A stretch of 64,000 nucleotides of DNA from Flavobacterium panacagri (GCF_030378165.1 NZ_CP119766.1:248001-312000); one strand, 5' to 3'. Positions 51,584 through 60,904 are shown, numbered from the stretch's first letter. Notes: generated by a model not told the origin, from the sequence alone. Numbers and translations are program-made.

Positions 51584-52323
51584 TGGAAAACAAAGTAATT
51601 ATTTGCAAAGGATTAACAAAGCGTTTTGGAGATTTTATCGCCGTTGACAATATTACGTTTGATGTTCAAAAAGGAGAAATATTTGGATTTCTAGGAGCGA
51701 ATGGTGCGGGAAAAACCACTGCCATGCGAATGCTTTGCGGTTTGTCTAAACCAACTTCGGGCGAGGCTAATATTGCAGGTTTTGATGTTTATAAAGAAAC
51801 GGAGAAAATTAAAAAGAATATTGGTTATATGAGTCAGAAATTCTCCTTGTATGATGATTTAACCGTTTTGGAAAACATTAATTTTTTCGCTGGAATTTAT
51901 GGTTTATCAGATGCTGAAATTAAATCGAACAGTCAATCCTTAATAGAAAGTCTAGGAATGCAGGATCTGGCGGATAAACGTGTGGGCTCACTTCCTTTGG
52001 GATGGAAACAAAAACTGGCATTTTCGACGGCCATTATTCATAAACCTGAAATTGTATTCTTAGACGAACCAACGGGCGGAGTTGATCCGCTTACACGAAG
52101 ACAATTTTGGGATTTAATTTATGAAGCTTCCGGCAACGGAATTACCATTTTTGTGACCACACACTATATGGACGAAGCCGAATATTGCGACCGTGTTTCG
52201 ATTATGGTCGATGGCAGAGTCGAAGCTTTAGAAAGTCCTTCAAACCTAAAAAAACAATTTAATGTCGGCAGTATGGATGAGGTGTTTTATCATCTTGCCC
52301 GAGAAGCAAAACGCGGCGAATAA
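51583..52323 (+). CDS. ABC exporter ATP-binding protein 2 (YbhF C-half-like)
   Basis: The ATG at 51583 overlaps the TGA of the previous gene by one base (TGATG) and gives 246 residues. Walker A is GFLGANGAGKTTAMRML, Walker B is IVFLDEPTGGVDP, and the switch histidine is present in VTTHYMDEAEYCDR. The signature motif is degenerate (SLPLGWKQKLAFSTA in place of LSGGxxQ), as in the corresponding half of YbhF. So each half has one good and one degenerate motif, as expected of an asymmetric ATPase pair. Confidence 0.93.
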   Translation: MENKVIICKGLTKRFGDFIAVDNITFDVQKGEIFGFLGANGAGKTTAMRMLCGLSKPTSGEANIAGFDVYKETEKIKKNIGYMSQKFSLYDDLTVLENINFFAGIYGLSDAEIKSNSQSLIESLGMQDLADKRVGSLPLGWKQKLAFSTAIIHKPEIVFLDEPTGGVDPLTRRQFWDLIYEASGNGITIFVTTHYMDEAEYCDRVSIMVDGRVEALESPSNLKKQFNVGSMDEVFYHLAREAKRGE

Positions 52324-52332
52324 CAAACGAAT

Positions 52333-53439
52333 ATGAAACAGTTTTTTACCTTCATCAATAAAGAATTTCTGCATGTACTGCGGGACAGAAAGACACTACT
52401 TATACTTTTCGGAATGCCGGTGGTTCAAATTTTAATTTTTGGTTTTGCGCTTACCAATGAAGTAAAGAACTCCAAAATTGTAGTGGTTGATTACGCCAAA
52501 GATGTGGCTTCAAAAGAAATCATCAATAAAATTGAAGCCAGCAGATACTTTGAAATCGATCATGTTTTATCCGGAACAAACGAGCTTGAAAAAGCATTTG
52601 AAACCGGAAAAATAAAAATGGCTGTTATTTTTCCTGAAAACTTCAACAGCAATCTTTTACATCAAAACAAAGCTCAGATTCAAATAATTGCCGACGCTTC
52701 AGATCCAAATCAGGCGACAACCCTGACCAATTATGCGTCCTCTATTATTGCCGATTATCAATCCGAAATGAATCAGCTTAATTTGGCTCCTTATCGCATT
52801 CAGTCACAAATCAAGATGCTTTATAATCCGCAATTAAAAGGCGCTCCGAATTTTGTTCCTGGTGTTATGGCACTGATTTTAATGCTGATCTGCGTAATGA
52901 TGACAGCGATCTCTATTGTAAAAGAAAAAGAAATGGGAACTATGGAAATTCTCTTGGTTTCTCCGTTTAAACCTATTTTGGTTATTCTTTCTAAAGCGGT
53001 TCCTTATCTTATCTTGTCTACCATAAATGTAGCTTCCATCTTATTATTAAGCTTCTTTGTTTTAGAACTTCCGATAAAAGGAAATCTGATTTTACTTTTT
53101 TCAGAAAGTATTTTATTTATCATAACTTGTTTAACACTTGGCATTTTCATTTCAGTCAAAACCGATTCCATGCAGACTGCGATGTTACTTTCTCTTATGG
53201 GAATGCTCCTTCCTACTTTATTGTTCAGCGGTTTTATGTTTCCCGTTGAAAATATGCCGATTCCGCTGCAGATTTTTTCCAACATTGTTCCTGCAAAATG
53301 GTATTACATTATTGTAAAAAGAATTATGATTGAAGGTCTTGGTTTTGCTGCGGTTTGGAAAGAAACTTTAATTCTTATCGGAACTACCATTTTTTTACTA
53401 TTCATAAGCCTCAAAAGCTTTAAAATCCGAATGTCATGA
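52333..53439 (+). CDS. ABC-2 type permease 1 (YbhS-like)
   Basis: This 368-residue protein has the ABC2_membrane_3 layout: one N-terminal membrane helix (LLILFGMPVVQILIFGFALT), a large periplasmic domain (about 45-170), then five C-terminal helices starting with VPGVMALILMLICVMMTAISIVKEKEMGTMEILLVSP. The KEKEMGTMEILLVSP segment is the usual coupling region. It ends in a four-base ATGA overlap with the second permease. The two probably form a heterodimer in the inner membrane. Confidence 0.93.
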   Translation: MKQFFTFINKEFLHVLRDRKTLLILFGMPVVQILIFGFALTNEVKNSKIVVVDYAKDVASKEIINKIEASRYFEIDHVLSGTNELEKAFETGKIKMAVIFPENFNSNLLHQNKAQIQIIADASDPNQATTLTNYASSIIADYQSEMNQLNLAPYRIQSQIKMLYNPQLKGAPNFVPGVMALILMLICVMMTAISIVKEKEMGTMEILLVSPFKPILVILSKAVPYLILSTINVASILLLSFFVLELPIKGNLILLFSESILFIITCLTLGIFISVKTDSMQTAMLLSLMGMLLPTLLFSGFMFPVENMPIPLQIFSNIVPAKWYYIIVKRIMIEGLGFAAVWKETLILIGTTIFLLFISLKSFKIRMS

Positions 53440-54554
53440 GAATATTACGTTTTTTACTAATCAAAGAATTCAAACAGATCTTTCGTAATCGGGCTATTTT
53501 GGCCATCATTTTAGCTATGCCGGTTATCCAGCTTATTATTTTACCGTTGGCGGCTAATTATGAAGTTAAAAATATCAATCTGGCGGTTATAGACAACGAT
53601 CATTCCGACTATTCTAGAGATTTAATTACTAAAGTTACTTCATCGGGATATTTCAGACTTACAGGATATTCGCAATCCTATCGTAAAGCACTGCATTCGG
53701 TTGAAGAAGATAAGGCTGATATTATACTGGAGATTCCTAAAAACTTTGAAAAAGAATTACTGACCGAAAACCAGCAGCAGCTTTTTATCACCATAAATGC
53801 TGTAAACGGTACAAAAGCAGGACTTGGAGGCGGTTACATTTCTTCGATAATTCAGGAATACAACAATCAAATTCGGATAAAAAATATTGTTCCGGATAAA
53901 TTCAATCCAATGCCTGTTATTGAGATTACCTCATCAAACTGGTATAATCCCAATTTAAATTATCAGCTTTATATGGTACCAGGTGTTTTGGCAATGTTGG
54001 TAACACTTGTCGGCGGATTTCTTTCGGCATTAAATATCGTAAAAGAAAAAGAAGGCGGAACAATCGAACAGATTAATGTTTCTCCCATAAAAAAATATCA
54101 TTTTATATTAGGGAAATTAATTCCGTTTTGGATTTTAGGAAATGTAGTTTTTGGTTTAGGCTTGATTGTTTCGTGGATTTTTTACGGTATTGTTCCTCTC
54201 GGAAGCATCTTGCTTTTATATGGATTTGTTGTACTATATCTTTTAGCCATTTTGGGCTTTGGTCTTTTGGTTTCCACTTTTTGTGAGACACAGCAACAAG
54301 CCATGCTGATTATGTTTTTCTTTATTATGATTTTTGTTTTAATGGGTGGCCTTTTTACTTCGATAGACAGCATGCCGGAATGGGCTAAAACGGTTTCCAG
54401 ATTTAATCCTGTAAGTTATTTTATCGATGTCATACGAATGGTTATTATTAAAGGAAGTACTTTTCAGGATATAAAACCTCACATGCTTATTATTATCTGT
54501 TTTGCAATTGTTCTAAATTTTGCTGCAGTTCTAAATTATAGAAAAACATCTTAA
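53436..54554 (+). CDS. ABC-2 type permease 2 (YbhR-like)
   Basis: This 372-residue protein has the same architecture as the first permease: an N-terminal helix (AILAIILAMPVIQLIILPLAA), a periplasmic domain, then VPGVLAMLVTLVGGFLSALNIVKEKEGGTIEQINVSP and four more helices. The coupling segment KEKEGGTIEQINVSP aligns with that of permease 1. It is the last gene of the exporter operon; no terminator hairpin is obvious before the aminopeptidase gene 78 bases downstream. The exporter substrate is unknown; E. coli YbhGFSR has been linked to tolerance of several antibiotics, which does not prove the role here. Confidence 0.93.
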   Translation: MRILRFLLIKEFKQIFRNRAILAIILAMPVIQLIILPLAANYEVKNINLAVIDNDHSDYSRDLITKVTSSGYFRLTGYSQSYRKALHSVEEDKADIILEIPKNFEKELLTENQQQLFITINAVNGTKAGLGGGYISSIIQEYNNQIRIKNIVPDKFNPMPVIEITSSNWYNPNLNYQLYMVPGVLAMLVTLVGGFLSALNIVKEKEGGTIEQINVSPIKKYHFILGKLIPFWILGNVVFGLGLIVSWIFYGIVPLGSILLLYGFVVLYLLAILGFGLLVSTFCETQQQAMLIMFFFIMIFVLMGGLFTSIDSMPEWAKTVSRFNPVSYFIDVIRMVIIKGSTFQDIKPHMLIIICFAIVLNFAAVLNYRKTS

Positions 54555-54631
54555 TCGTTTTGCTTCACTTTTTTTGTAATTTGCATAGATTTAAAAATCA
54601 AAAATCATCAACCAAAAATCAAAAAAAAAAA

Positions 54632-56035
54632 ATGAAGCAATTTCTATTATTGTTTGTCTTTATTATTAGCTTTTCCGGAATTCATTCACAGGAAAATTTG
54701 CCAACAGATTTCCTTTCAAAAGAATTTCACAAAGGCCGCCGTGAAGCTTTTAGAAATTTAATGCCCGCCAATTCGGCTGCCGTAGTTTTTTCTTATCCCG
54801 AAAGAGTATTTTCAAAAGACATTAATTATACGTATCACGCAAATCCTGATCTATATTACTTAACTGGTTACAAAGAACCAGATGCCGTTTTATTGCTTTT
54901 TAAAGAACCGCAAGGGGATGAAAAATATACTGAAGTTCTTTTTGTGAGAGAAAGAAATGCTGCGCAGGAAACCTGGACAGGTAGACGTTTAGGTGTTGAA
55001 GGTGCAAAATCTAAATTAGGTTTTACCACTGTTTATAACGGAAAAGATTTTAATACTTTCGTCATTGACTTCAAAAAAATTGATAAAATTATCTACGATA
55101 AAATTCCAACAGACCTCGGGAAAAATAAAACAGGTTTTGATCTTTTTGGCTTAATTGAATCGTTCAAATCTAAAGCTTCCATTAAAACTGATGATGAAGC
55201 GCCTGTATTGCTTTTCAATACAATCACTAATTCTTTAAGAGAAATAAAGACTCCTGAAGAAATAGACTTAATGCGAAAATCGGTTAAACTTTCCTGCATT
55301 GCACATAATGAAGTAATGAAAGCGGTTGGGCCAGACATGAGCGAAAACGAAGCAGACGGAATCCACAGATACATTCACAGACATTATGGAGCCGAAGATG
55401 AAGGTTATCCACCGATTGTTGGCGCTGGAGCAAATGGTTGTATTTTACACTATGGAGAAAACAATGCAACCAAAATGGACAATCAATTACTATTGATGGA
55501 TGTTGGTTCTGAATACCACGGTTATTCTGCCGATGTGACTCGAACAGTTCCTGCAAACGGAAAATTCACTGAAGAACAAAAAGCAATCTATCAATTGGTT
55601 TATGAAGCTCAGGAAGAGGTTTTTAAAATTTGCAAAGTCGGAACTCCTTTTCAGGATTTAAATAAAAAAGCAAGAGAAGTGATTACAACCGGATTAATCA
55701 AATTAGGAATTATTACAGATCCAAAAGACGTTAAAATTTATTATCCGCACAGCTGTTCGCACTTTCTTGGTTTAGATGTTCACGATAAAGGAAATTATAT
55801 GAGCACCTTAAAAGAAAACATGATTTTTACTGTTGAACCAGGAATTTATATTCCAGCCAATAGCAAATGTGATAAGAAATGGTGGAACATCGGTGTTCGA
55901 ATAGAAGATGATATTTTAATCACCAAAAATTCATACGAAAACCTTTCGGTAGAATCACCAAGAAAATGGCAGGATGTCGAAGCTTTGGCTAAACAGAAAA
56001 GTACTTTTAATGGAATGAAGTTTCCTAAAATCTAG
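54632..56035 (+). CDS. Exported aminopeptidase P-family protein (M24)
   Basis: The ATG at 54632 gives 467 residues with a signal peptide (MKQFLLLFVFIISFSGIHSQ); the longer upstream frame has no support. An N-terminal creatinase-like domain is followed by the pita-bread M24 domain. The metal ligands are D in LLLMDVGSEYHGYSADVTRT (two aspartates), H in SHFLGLDVHD, E in FTVEPGIYI and E in VRIEDDILI. Aminopeptidase P removes an N-terminal residue before proline. The export signal puts it in the periplasm, so it likely acts on proline-rich peptides there, as may the S9 peptidase. Confidence 0.93.
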   Translation: MKQFLLLFVFIISFSGIHSQENLPTDFLSKEFHKGRREAFRNLMPANSAAVVFSYPERVFSKDINYTYHANPDLYYLTGYKEPDAVLLLFKEPQGDEKYTEVLFVRERNAAQETWTGRRLGVEGAKSKLGFTTVYNGKDFNTFVIDFKKIDKIIYDKIPTDLGKNKTGFDLFGLIESFKSKASIKTDDEAPVLLFNTITNSLREIKTPEEIDLMRKSVKLSCIAHNEVMKAVGPDMSENEADGIHRYIHRHYGAEDEGYPPIVGAGANGCILHYGENNATKMDNQLLLMDVGSEYHGYSADVTRTVPANGKFTEEQKAIYQLVYEAQEEVFKICKVGTPFQDLNKKAREVITTGLIKLGIITDPKDVKIYYPHSCSHFLGLDVHDKGNYMSTLKENMIFTVEPGIYIPANSKCDKKWWNIGVRIEDDILITKNSYENLSVESPRKWQDVEALAKQKSTFNGMKFPKI

Positions 56036-56036
56036 T

Positions 56037-56115
56037 TTTTTATAGCCACGAATTCACGAATTATTTTTTCTCAATATTTATTATATGATAATTCGTGAAT
56101 TCGTGGCTATAAAAA
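56037..56115. repeat. 28-bp perfect inverted repeat (long hairpin element)
   Basis: The left arm 56037-56064 (TTTTTATAGCCACGAATTCA and eight further bases) and right arm 56088-56115 are perfect complements around 23 unpaired bases. It begins two bases after the aminopeptidase stop codon and probably also ends its transcripts. A relative at 57140-57237 has an insertion in one arm. Confidence 0.8.
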
Positions 56116-56171
56116 CTTTTCAATCTGAAAATGAATTTTCCCGTACTTTGTATTCTTAAACAAATTAAAAA

Positions 56172-57131
56172 ATGAAAGCACTAACCTTCTCTACTTTTGG
56201 AGATTCAGATGTTTTAGAATATATAGAAATTCCAAATCCGCAATTGAAAAACGACGAGATTCTGGTCGAAATGAAAGCCATTGGATTAAACTTTGCAGAT
56301 GTTTACCGTCGAAAAGGAAATTATCACTTAAAAGGAAATCCACCTTTTATTGCCGGTTACGAAGGTGCCGGAATTGTGGTCGATGCGAACAATCATTCGG
56401 AATATAAAATTGGTGATCGTGTGGCTTTCGCCGATGTTCCTTTTGCTAATGCAGAATTGGTTGCCGTTAATGTAAATCATGTTTTGCCTTTACCCGAAAG
56501 TATTTCGTTTGAAACTGCTTCTTCGGTTTTATTACAAGGTTTGACCGCTCATTATTTAGCTACTGACAGTCACAAAACAGTAAACGGAGAAACTGTTTTA
56601 ATTCATGCTATTGCCGGCGGAGTTGGACAGATTCTAACGCAAATCAGCAAGCTTTTAGGCGCAACTGTTATCGGTTTAACCTCATCTGCTGATAAAGCTA
56701 AAATCGGATTTGAACAAGGCGCGGATTATGTTTTTCTTTATAATGAGGATTGGAAAGCTGAGGTTTTCAAAATTACTCCAAAAGGCGTTGACGCTGTCTA
56801 TGACAGTATTGGAAGTACGTTAATGGAAAGTTTCGAAGTAACCAAAGAATGCGGACAAGTCGTTTTCTTCGGAATGGCGGGCGGAGATCCTGCACCAGTC
56901 GATCCAAGAATGTTAATGGATGGTTCCAAAACTTTAACAGGAGGCGATTTATGGAGTTATTTAAATTCTAAAGAAGAAAGAATCAAAAGAGCGACTCAGT
57001 TATTCCATTGGATTACGGAAGGAAAAATCAAACTTTCAGAACCCACTTCTTTCAAATTATCCAAAGGAAAATTGGCACATGATTTTCTGGAAAGTAGAAA
57101 AAGCACAGGGAAAATAATTTTGATACCCTAA
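56172..57131 (+). CDS. Quinone oxidoreductase-like medium-chain dehydrogenase
   Basis: This 319-residue zinc-independent MDR-family NADPH oxidoreductase has a GroES-like N-terminal domain (residues about 1-110, with GLNFADVYRRKGNYHL and PPFIAGYEGAGIV) and a Rossmann domain with the motif LIHAIAGGVGQILTQISKLLGATVIG (G149-x-V-G). The catalytic zinc ligands of alcohol dehydrogenases are absent, as in Qor. It reduces quinones or enones with NADPH. The length is normal. It is a single gene between two hairpin elements. Confidence 0.9.
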   Translation: MKALTFSTFGDSDVLEYIEIPNPQLKNDEILVEMKAIGLNFADVYRRKGNYHLKGNPPFIAGYEGAGIVVDANNHSEYKIGDRVAFADVPFANAELVAVNVNHVLPLPESISFETASSVLLQGLTAHYLATDSHKTVNGETVLIHAIAGGVGQILTQISKLLGATVIGLTSSADKAKIGFEQGADYVFLYNEDWKAEVFKITPKGVDAVYDSIGSTLMESFEVTKECGQVVFFGMAGGDPAPVDPRMLMDGSKTLTGGDLWSYLNSKEERIKRATQLFHWITEGKIKLSEPTSFKLSKGKLAHDFLESRKSTGKIILIP

Positions 57132-57139
57132 ATTTTTCT

Positions 57140-57237
57140 GCCACTAATTCACGAATTTTATTTTTAAAATCTATGTGCAAAGTTTTTAAATAAATTCGTG
57201 AATTGCTTCGCCAGTTCGCTATCGCTCGGGTCGTGGC
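57140..57237. repeat. Long hairpin element interrupted by a 27-bp module
   Basis: The left arm GCCACTAATTCACGAATTT (57140-57158) pairs with AAATTCGTGAATT (57192-57204) and then with CGTGGC (57232-57237). Between the two right-arm pieces lie 27 extra bases (57205-57231), beginning GCTTCGCCAGTTCGC and ending CTCGGGT. Compared with the uninterrupted element at 56037-56115, the right arm matches exactly on either side of the extra bases. A similar module is at 7455-7484. Confidence 0.65.
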
Positions 57238-57245
57238 TATTTCTC

Positions 57246-58334
57246 TTAAAGCTGGTTAATTTCAATCTTTGTCAATTCAGACAATTCTAAAATTCTTTCC
57301 ACTTCATCTTTATTGGCTATAAAAAACAGATAATTATCACCAAAAGTCTCATAAGTCAATAGTTCCCGATTGGATTTTGCTAACTCTGATTGAATGTATG
57401 GGAACAAATCGTGGCTGTAGGTTTCCTCGGGATAATCGAATTTGAAATCTTCGCCAAGCATTTCAGAAATAAAATATTCGGCATCTTCAGGATCAAACTT
57501 CCAGTCGCTGTTCCAGGCATCAATGCTTTCAAAAAAAGCAAAGTGTTGTTCTGTACTTTCGTAATCTTCTTTGGTATCATCATTGAAATTTTCAAAAAGA
57601 TTTTCAGCATATTCATTAAGTGCCTCTTCTTCAATAGTACCTCTCGAAACTAGATTAACAAACTCTTTAAAATCTTCGATAGTTGCATTTTCATTAAATA
57701 ACACACTTTCAGAAGAAGGAAGTTCTACCGTTTTGGAAATTTCAAGATTTAGATATTCACAGATTCCCTGTAAAACCAATTTAAAATCTTTGATGCCAAT
57801 TTCCTGAGTTTCGTTTTTAGGCGCGTTAAAATCAAGAAATTCAGAGTCTAATAAACCTTTTGTATAATCTAAAAAATGACTGCTGGAATATAAAATCCTA
57901 ATATCGTTTATTTCTAAACTATTGGTACAGCAAAAGAAAATCATGAAGTTATTGATAACACGCTTAAAGTGTTTCTTCATTTCCTGACTCGGCTGAGAAT
58001 AAAACTGAATATGAATAAAATCATACTCTAATCCTTCCTGAATCATTTCCTCCGTTAAAGTTCCAATATTCAGTTTTTTATAAAGTTCATTTAAAACCTC
58101 ATAAGCATTATTAAATCCCGCTTTTTTAACTTCTGCTCTTCCCTCTTCATGATCTAATGAATACGGAATAGAATATAAATTAACAAAAACGGAATCCGGA
58201 ATTCTTTTCACCTTAAATTCTAAACTATTCGACTCATTATATAAATAATCATAAATCGGATTTATAACATCAAAAGAAATGATGGATTGCGGATCGTTAT
58301 TTCTATTAAATAAATTGGAAAAGAAATTTTTCAT
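57246..58334 (-). CDS. Hypothetical protein, C-terminal half DUF6630-like
   Basis: This 362-residue soluble acidic protein has no export signal. Residues about 225-362 (NSDWKFDPEDAEYFISEMLGEDFKFDYP, then ELAKSNRELLTYETFGDNYLFFIANKDEVERILELSELT) resemble my memory of the DUF6630 family, which occurs in immunity-protein-like contexts. The N-terminal half (IISFDVINPIYDYLYNESN to YTKGLLDSEFLDFN) is unrecognised. Seven bases separate it from the SUKH gene upstream, so the two are co-transcribed. No toxin gene is adjacent. Confidence 0.6.
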   Translation of the reverse strand: MKNFFSNLFNRNNDPQSIISFDVINPIYDYLYNESNSLEFKVKRIPDSVFVNLYSIPYSLDHEEGRAEVKKAGFNNAYEVLNELYKKLNIGTLTEEMIQEGLEYDFIHIQFYSQPSQEMKKHFKRVINNFMIFFCCTNSLEINDIRILYSSSHFLDYTKGLLDSEFLDFNAPKNETQEIGIKDFKLVLQGICEYLNLEISKTVELPSSESVLFNENATIEDFKEFVNLVSRGTIEEEALNEYAENLFENFNDDTKEDYESTEQHFAFFESIDAWNSDWKFDPEDAEYFISEMLGEDFKFDYPEETYSHDLFPYIQSELAKSNRELLTYETFGDNYLFFIANKDEVERILELSELTKIEINQL

Positions 58335-58341
58335 GAAAGGT

Positions 58342-59043
58342 TTATTCGTTCGAATATTTAAAACTTTTATTCATTTTATCAAAAGGAATCACTTCATTAA
58401 CGATGGATTCTAATTCATGATCCGTTAATAAACCTCTTGCCGTTTCCACTATTTTGGGAGAAACATTAATTTCATAATCGATAATTTCGCGTTTTAAAAT
58501 AGATTCTAAAATCTCGTTCTGACGCTCTGTTAAATATTTTTTATGAGATTTAAAAACCGATTCTAAGTCACTTCTAAATTCTTCGTCACTCAGTTCATTA
58601 TACAAATCCTGTTGTGACATATCGATCAATAAAACTTTAAAAATAAAATCCTGAAGGTTTTTAGCTAGATAATTGACTTCATTAGAATCGTGCCATACAA
58701 AAACAATTGGTACATCTCCATTTTCTTCTTCGTTAAGAAAAAAGCAGTAATGATCTCCGCCACCACTTTTTGCAAACGGAATAAATTTAAATTCAGGATT
58801 GATATTTCGATAATCTTCCGGAGCTCTCAGTTCCTCTATTTCCTCAGCAACCGATTTTAAATTGAGAGATTCAAAATCGTAAGAATGCAAAAGTAAAGGC
58901 GGATTATCTTTTAAAGTTGGATAAACTTCTGTAAACCAATTTGGGCCGTATTCTCCAACATCCAGCATACCATCGGCATCTAGTTGTTTGTATAGAAGCG
59001 GATATTCGAATCCGTATTTTGTTTCAATGTCTTTTATAGTCAT
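58342..59043 (-). CDS. SMI1/KNR4 (SUKH)-superfamily protein
   Basis: The ATG at 59043 gives 233 residues; a TTG 12 bases upstream is less likely. The N-terminal part shows SUKH features: MTIKDIETKYGFEYPLLYKQL, then NPEFKFIPFAKSGGGDHYCFFLNEEENGDVPIVFVWHDSNEVNYLAKNLQDFIF, which is the conserved pfg-GGD core with the following strand and helix. SUKH proteins are commonly immunity proteins against polymorphic toxins, but some are free-standing. It is the first gene of a two-gene unit with a DUF6630-like partner. Confidence 0.72.
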   Translation of the reverse strand: MTIKDIETKYGFEYPLLYKQLDADGMLDVGEYGPNWFTEVYPTLKDNPPLLLHSYDFESLNLKSVAEEIEELRAPEDYRNINPEFKFIPFAKSGGGDHYCFFLNEEENGDVPIVFVWHDSNEVNYLAKNLQDFIFKVLLIDMSQQDLYNELSDEEFRSDLESVFKSHKKYLTERQNEILESILKREIIDYEINVSPKIVETARGLLTDHELESIVNEVIPFDKMNKSFKYSNE

Positions 59044-59119
59044 CTTTGGGGGCAATTTCTATTAGAATCAAACCACTAAGATAACAATCTTTTTACTACA
59101 TGAAAAATCCTGAGGTCAA

Positions 59120-60679
59120 TTATTTCAAGGACTCCGCAATCATCAAGGCACATTTTTCGCCATCAATGGCCGCAGAAATGATTCCACCGGCATAACCAGC
59201 ACCTTCTCCGCAAGGATATAATCCTTTGATTTGCAAATGCTCGTAAGTCATAGGATCACGCGGAATTCTGACTGGCGATGAGGTTCTGCTTTCCGGTGCA
59301 TGTAAAATTGCTTCATTGGTTAAATACCCTTTCATTGATTTACCAAAATCCTGAAATCCCTGACGCATAATCTGAGTTAAGAACCCCGGGAAAACCTGTC
59401 CCAATTCTACTGAAGTAGTTCCCGGAACATAAGAGGTTTTTGGAATATCTGCCGAAACTTTGCTTTTTGTAAAATCGATCATTCGTTGTGCTGGAACTTT
59501 TTGAGTTTCCCCAGCCAAATGCCATGCTTTTTGTTCGATACTTTTTTGAAATTCCATTCCAGCCAAAGCGCCAAATTTTGCAAAAGGTTTAAAATCTTCC
59601 AATTTCAATTCGACTACAATTCCAGAATTTGCTGTAGATTGATCCCGTTTAGATGGCGACCAGCCGTTTGTAACAACCTCACCCGGACTTGTAGCACAAG
59701 GTGCAATTACACCACCCGGACACATACAGAACGAATACATACCACGTCCGTTTACCTGCTTTACAATTGAGTAAGGCGCAGGAGGTAAATGTTCTCCACG
59801 GAAATCACAGCTGTATTGAATACTGTCAATAAGTTCTTGCGCATGTTCTGCACGAACGCCTAAAGCAAAAGGTTTTGCTTCTATTAAAATTTTCTTTTTA
59901 TCTAATAATTCAAAAATATCACGCGCCGAATGTCCTGTTGCTAAAATCAATTTATTAGCATGAATCTTATCTCCATTCTGCGTTACAATTCCTTCGACTT
60001 CATTATTTTTTATCAGAATATCATCAACACGGGTTTCAAACAAAACCTGTCCGCCAAATTCTCTAATTTTTTCACGGATATCTTCGATAATTTTAGGTAA
60101 TTTATTTGTTCCAATATGCGGATGGGCTTCAACCAAAATATCTTCTGAAGCACCAAAAGCAACCAAAAGCTCTAAAATTCTGGTTACATCGCCTCGCTTT
60201 TTAGAACGAGTGTATAATTTACCGTCAGAATACGTTCCTGCTCCACCTTCTCCAAAACAATAATTCGAATCTTCATTAACGATATGTTCTCTATTTATTG
60301 CTTTTAAATCGCGTCGACGTCCGCGAACGTCTTTTCCTCTTTCGAGTACAATTGGCTTTAAGCCTAATTCAACCAATTGCAATGCTGCAAAAAGTCCGGC
60401 TGGACCAGCACCAACCACAATTACTTCCTGCGCATTTGAAACGTCTTTATATATTGGAAGCTCAATTTTCGTTTCCTGAAAAGGTTCACCCTTCAAATAA
60501 ATAACCACTTTCAAGTTGATTTTAATCGCTTTCTGACGTGCATCAATTGAGCGTTTTAAAATAGAAACATGCTGAATTTCTTGAACAGAAACTTTAATCT
60601 GCTTAGACAAATGGTCTTTTAGCAATGATTCATTTGCAGCAATTTCGGGTGTAACTTGAAGTAAAAGTTCTTTAGGCAT
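59120..60679 (-). CDS. FAD-dependent oxidoreductase (COG2509-type)
   Basis: This 519-residue protein has an N-terminal ferredoxin-like region (about 1-80), a Rossmann FAD motif EVIVVGAGPAGLFAALQL (G90-x-G92-x-x-G95), then RGRRRDLKAINRE, FGEGGAGTYSDGKLYTR, a second nucleotide-type stretch near KLILATGHSARDIFELL, and a closing PCGEGAGYAGGIISAAIDG. This is the uncharacterised FAD-dependent dehydrogenase family seen across bacteria. The substrate is unknown. A TACTTTTG element on the minus strand (60727-60734) is a promoter candidate. Confidence 0.88.
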   Translation of the reverse strand: MPKELLLQVTPEIAANESLLKDHLSKQIKVSVQEIQHVSILKRSIDARQKAIKINLKVVIYLKGEPFQETKIELPIYKDVSNAQEVIVVGAGPAGLFAALQLVELGLKPIVLERGKDVRGRRRDLKAINREHIVNEDSNYCFGEGGAGTYSDGKLYTRSKKRGDVTRILELLVAFGASEDILVEAHPHIGTNKLPKIIEDIREKIREFGGQVLFETRVDDILIKNNEVEGIVTQNGDKIHANKLILATGHSARDIFELLDKKKILIEAKPFALGVRAEHAQELIDSIQYSCDFRGEHLPPAPYSIVKQVNGRGMYSFCMCPGGVIAPCATSPGEVVTNGWSPSKRDQSTANSGIVVELKLEDFKPFAKFGALAGMEFQKSIEQKAWHLAGETQKVPAQRMIDFTKSKVSADIPKTSYVPGTTSVELGQVFPGFLTQIMRQGFQDFGKSMKGYLTNEAILHAPESRTSSPVRIPRDPMTYEHLQIKGLYPCGEGAGYAGGIISAAIDGEKCALMIAESLK

Positions 60680-60755
60680 TGTTTTGTATTTATTCTATTA
60701 GCTTTTCTTTCTATGAAAAGAAGATGCAAAAGTACTATTTTGAACTGACTTTATG

Positions 60756-60904
60756 TAATTAACCGCAAAGTACGCTAAGATTTAATTTTCCTTTACGCAT
60801 AGAAAATACAAAGTTCGCAAAGCTACATCGACACAAAGCTTTGCGGACTTTGTGTTTTTCGAAAACCGTACTAAAAAAAACTTAGCGCATTTTGTGGTTA
60901 ATTA
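60756..60904. repeat. Nested phrase-type hairpin element
   Basis: The outer arms 60756-60779 and 60881-60904 pair with three mismatches (left TAATTAACCGCAAAGTACGC). The inner arms 60808-60824 (ACAAAGTTCGCAAAGCT) and 60837-60853 pair with one mismatch. The rest of the 60680-61088 spacer holds a 20-bp palindrome and a promoter candidate. Confidence 0.65.

Noticed and set aside
57246..59043. Complete toxin-immunity or anti-phage defence system
   Set aside because: The SUKH and DUF6630-like proteins have no adjacent toxin, nuclease or secretion gene, so no effector can be named.
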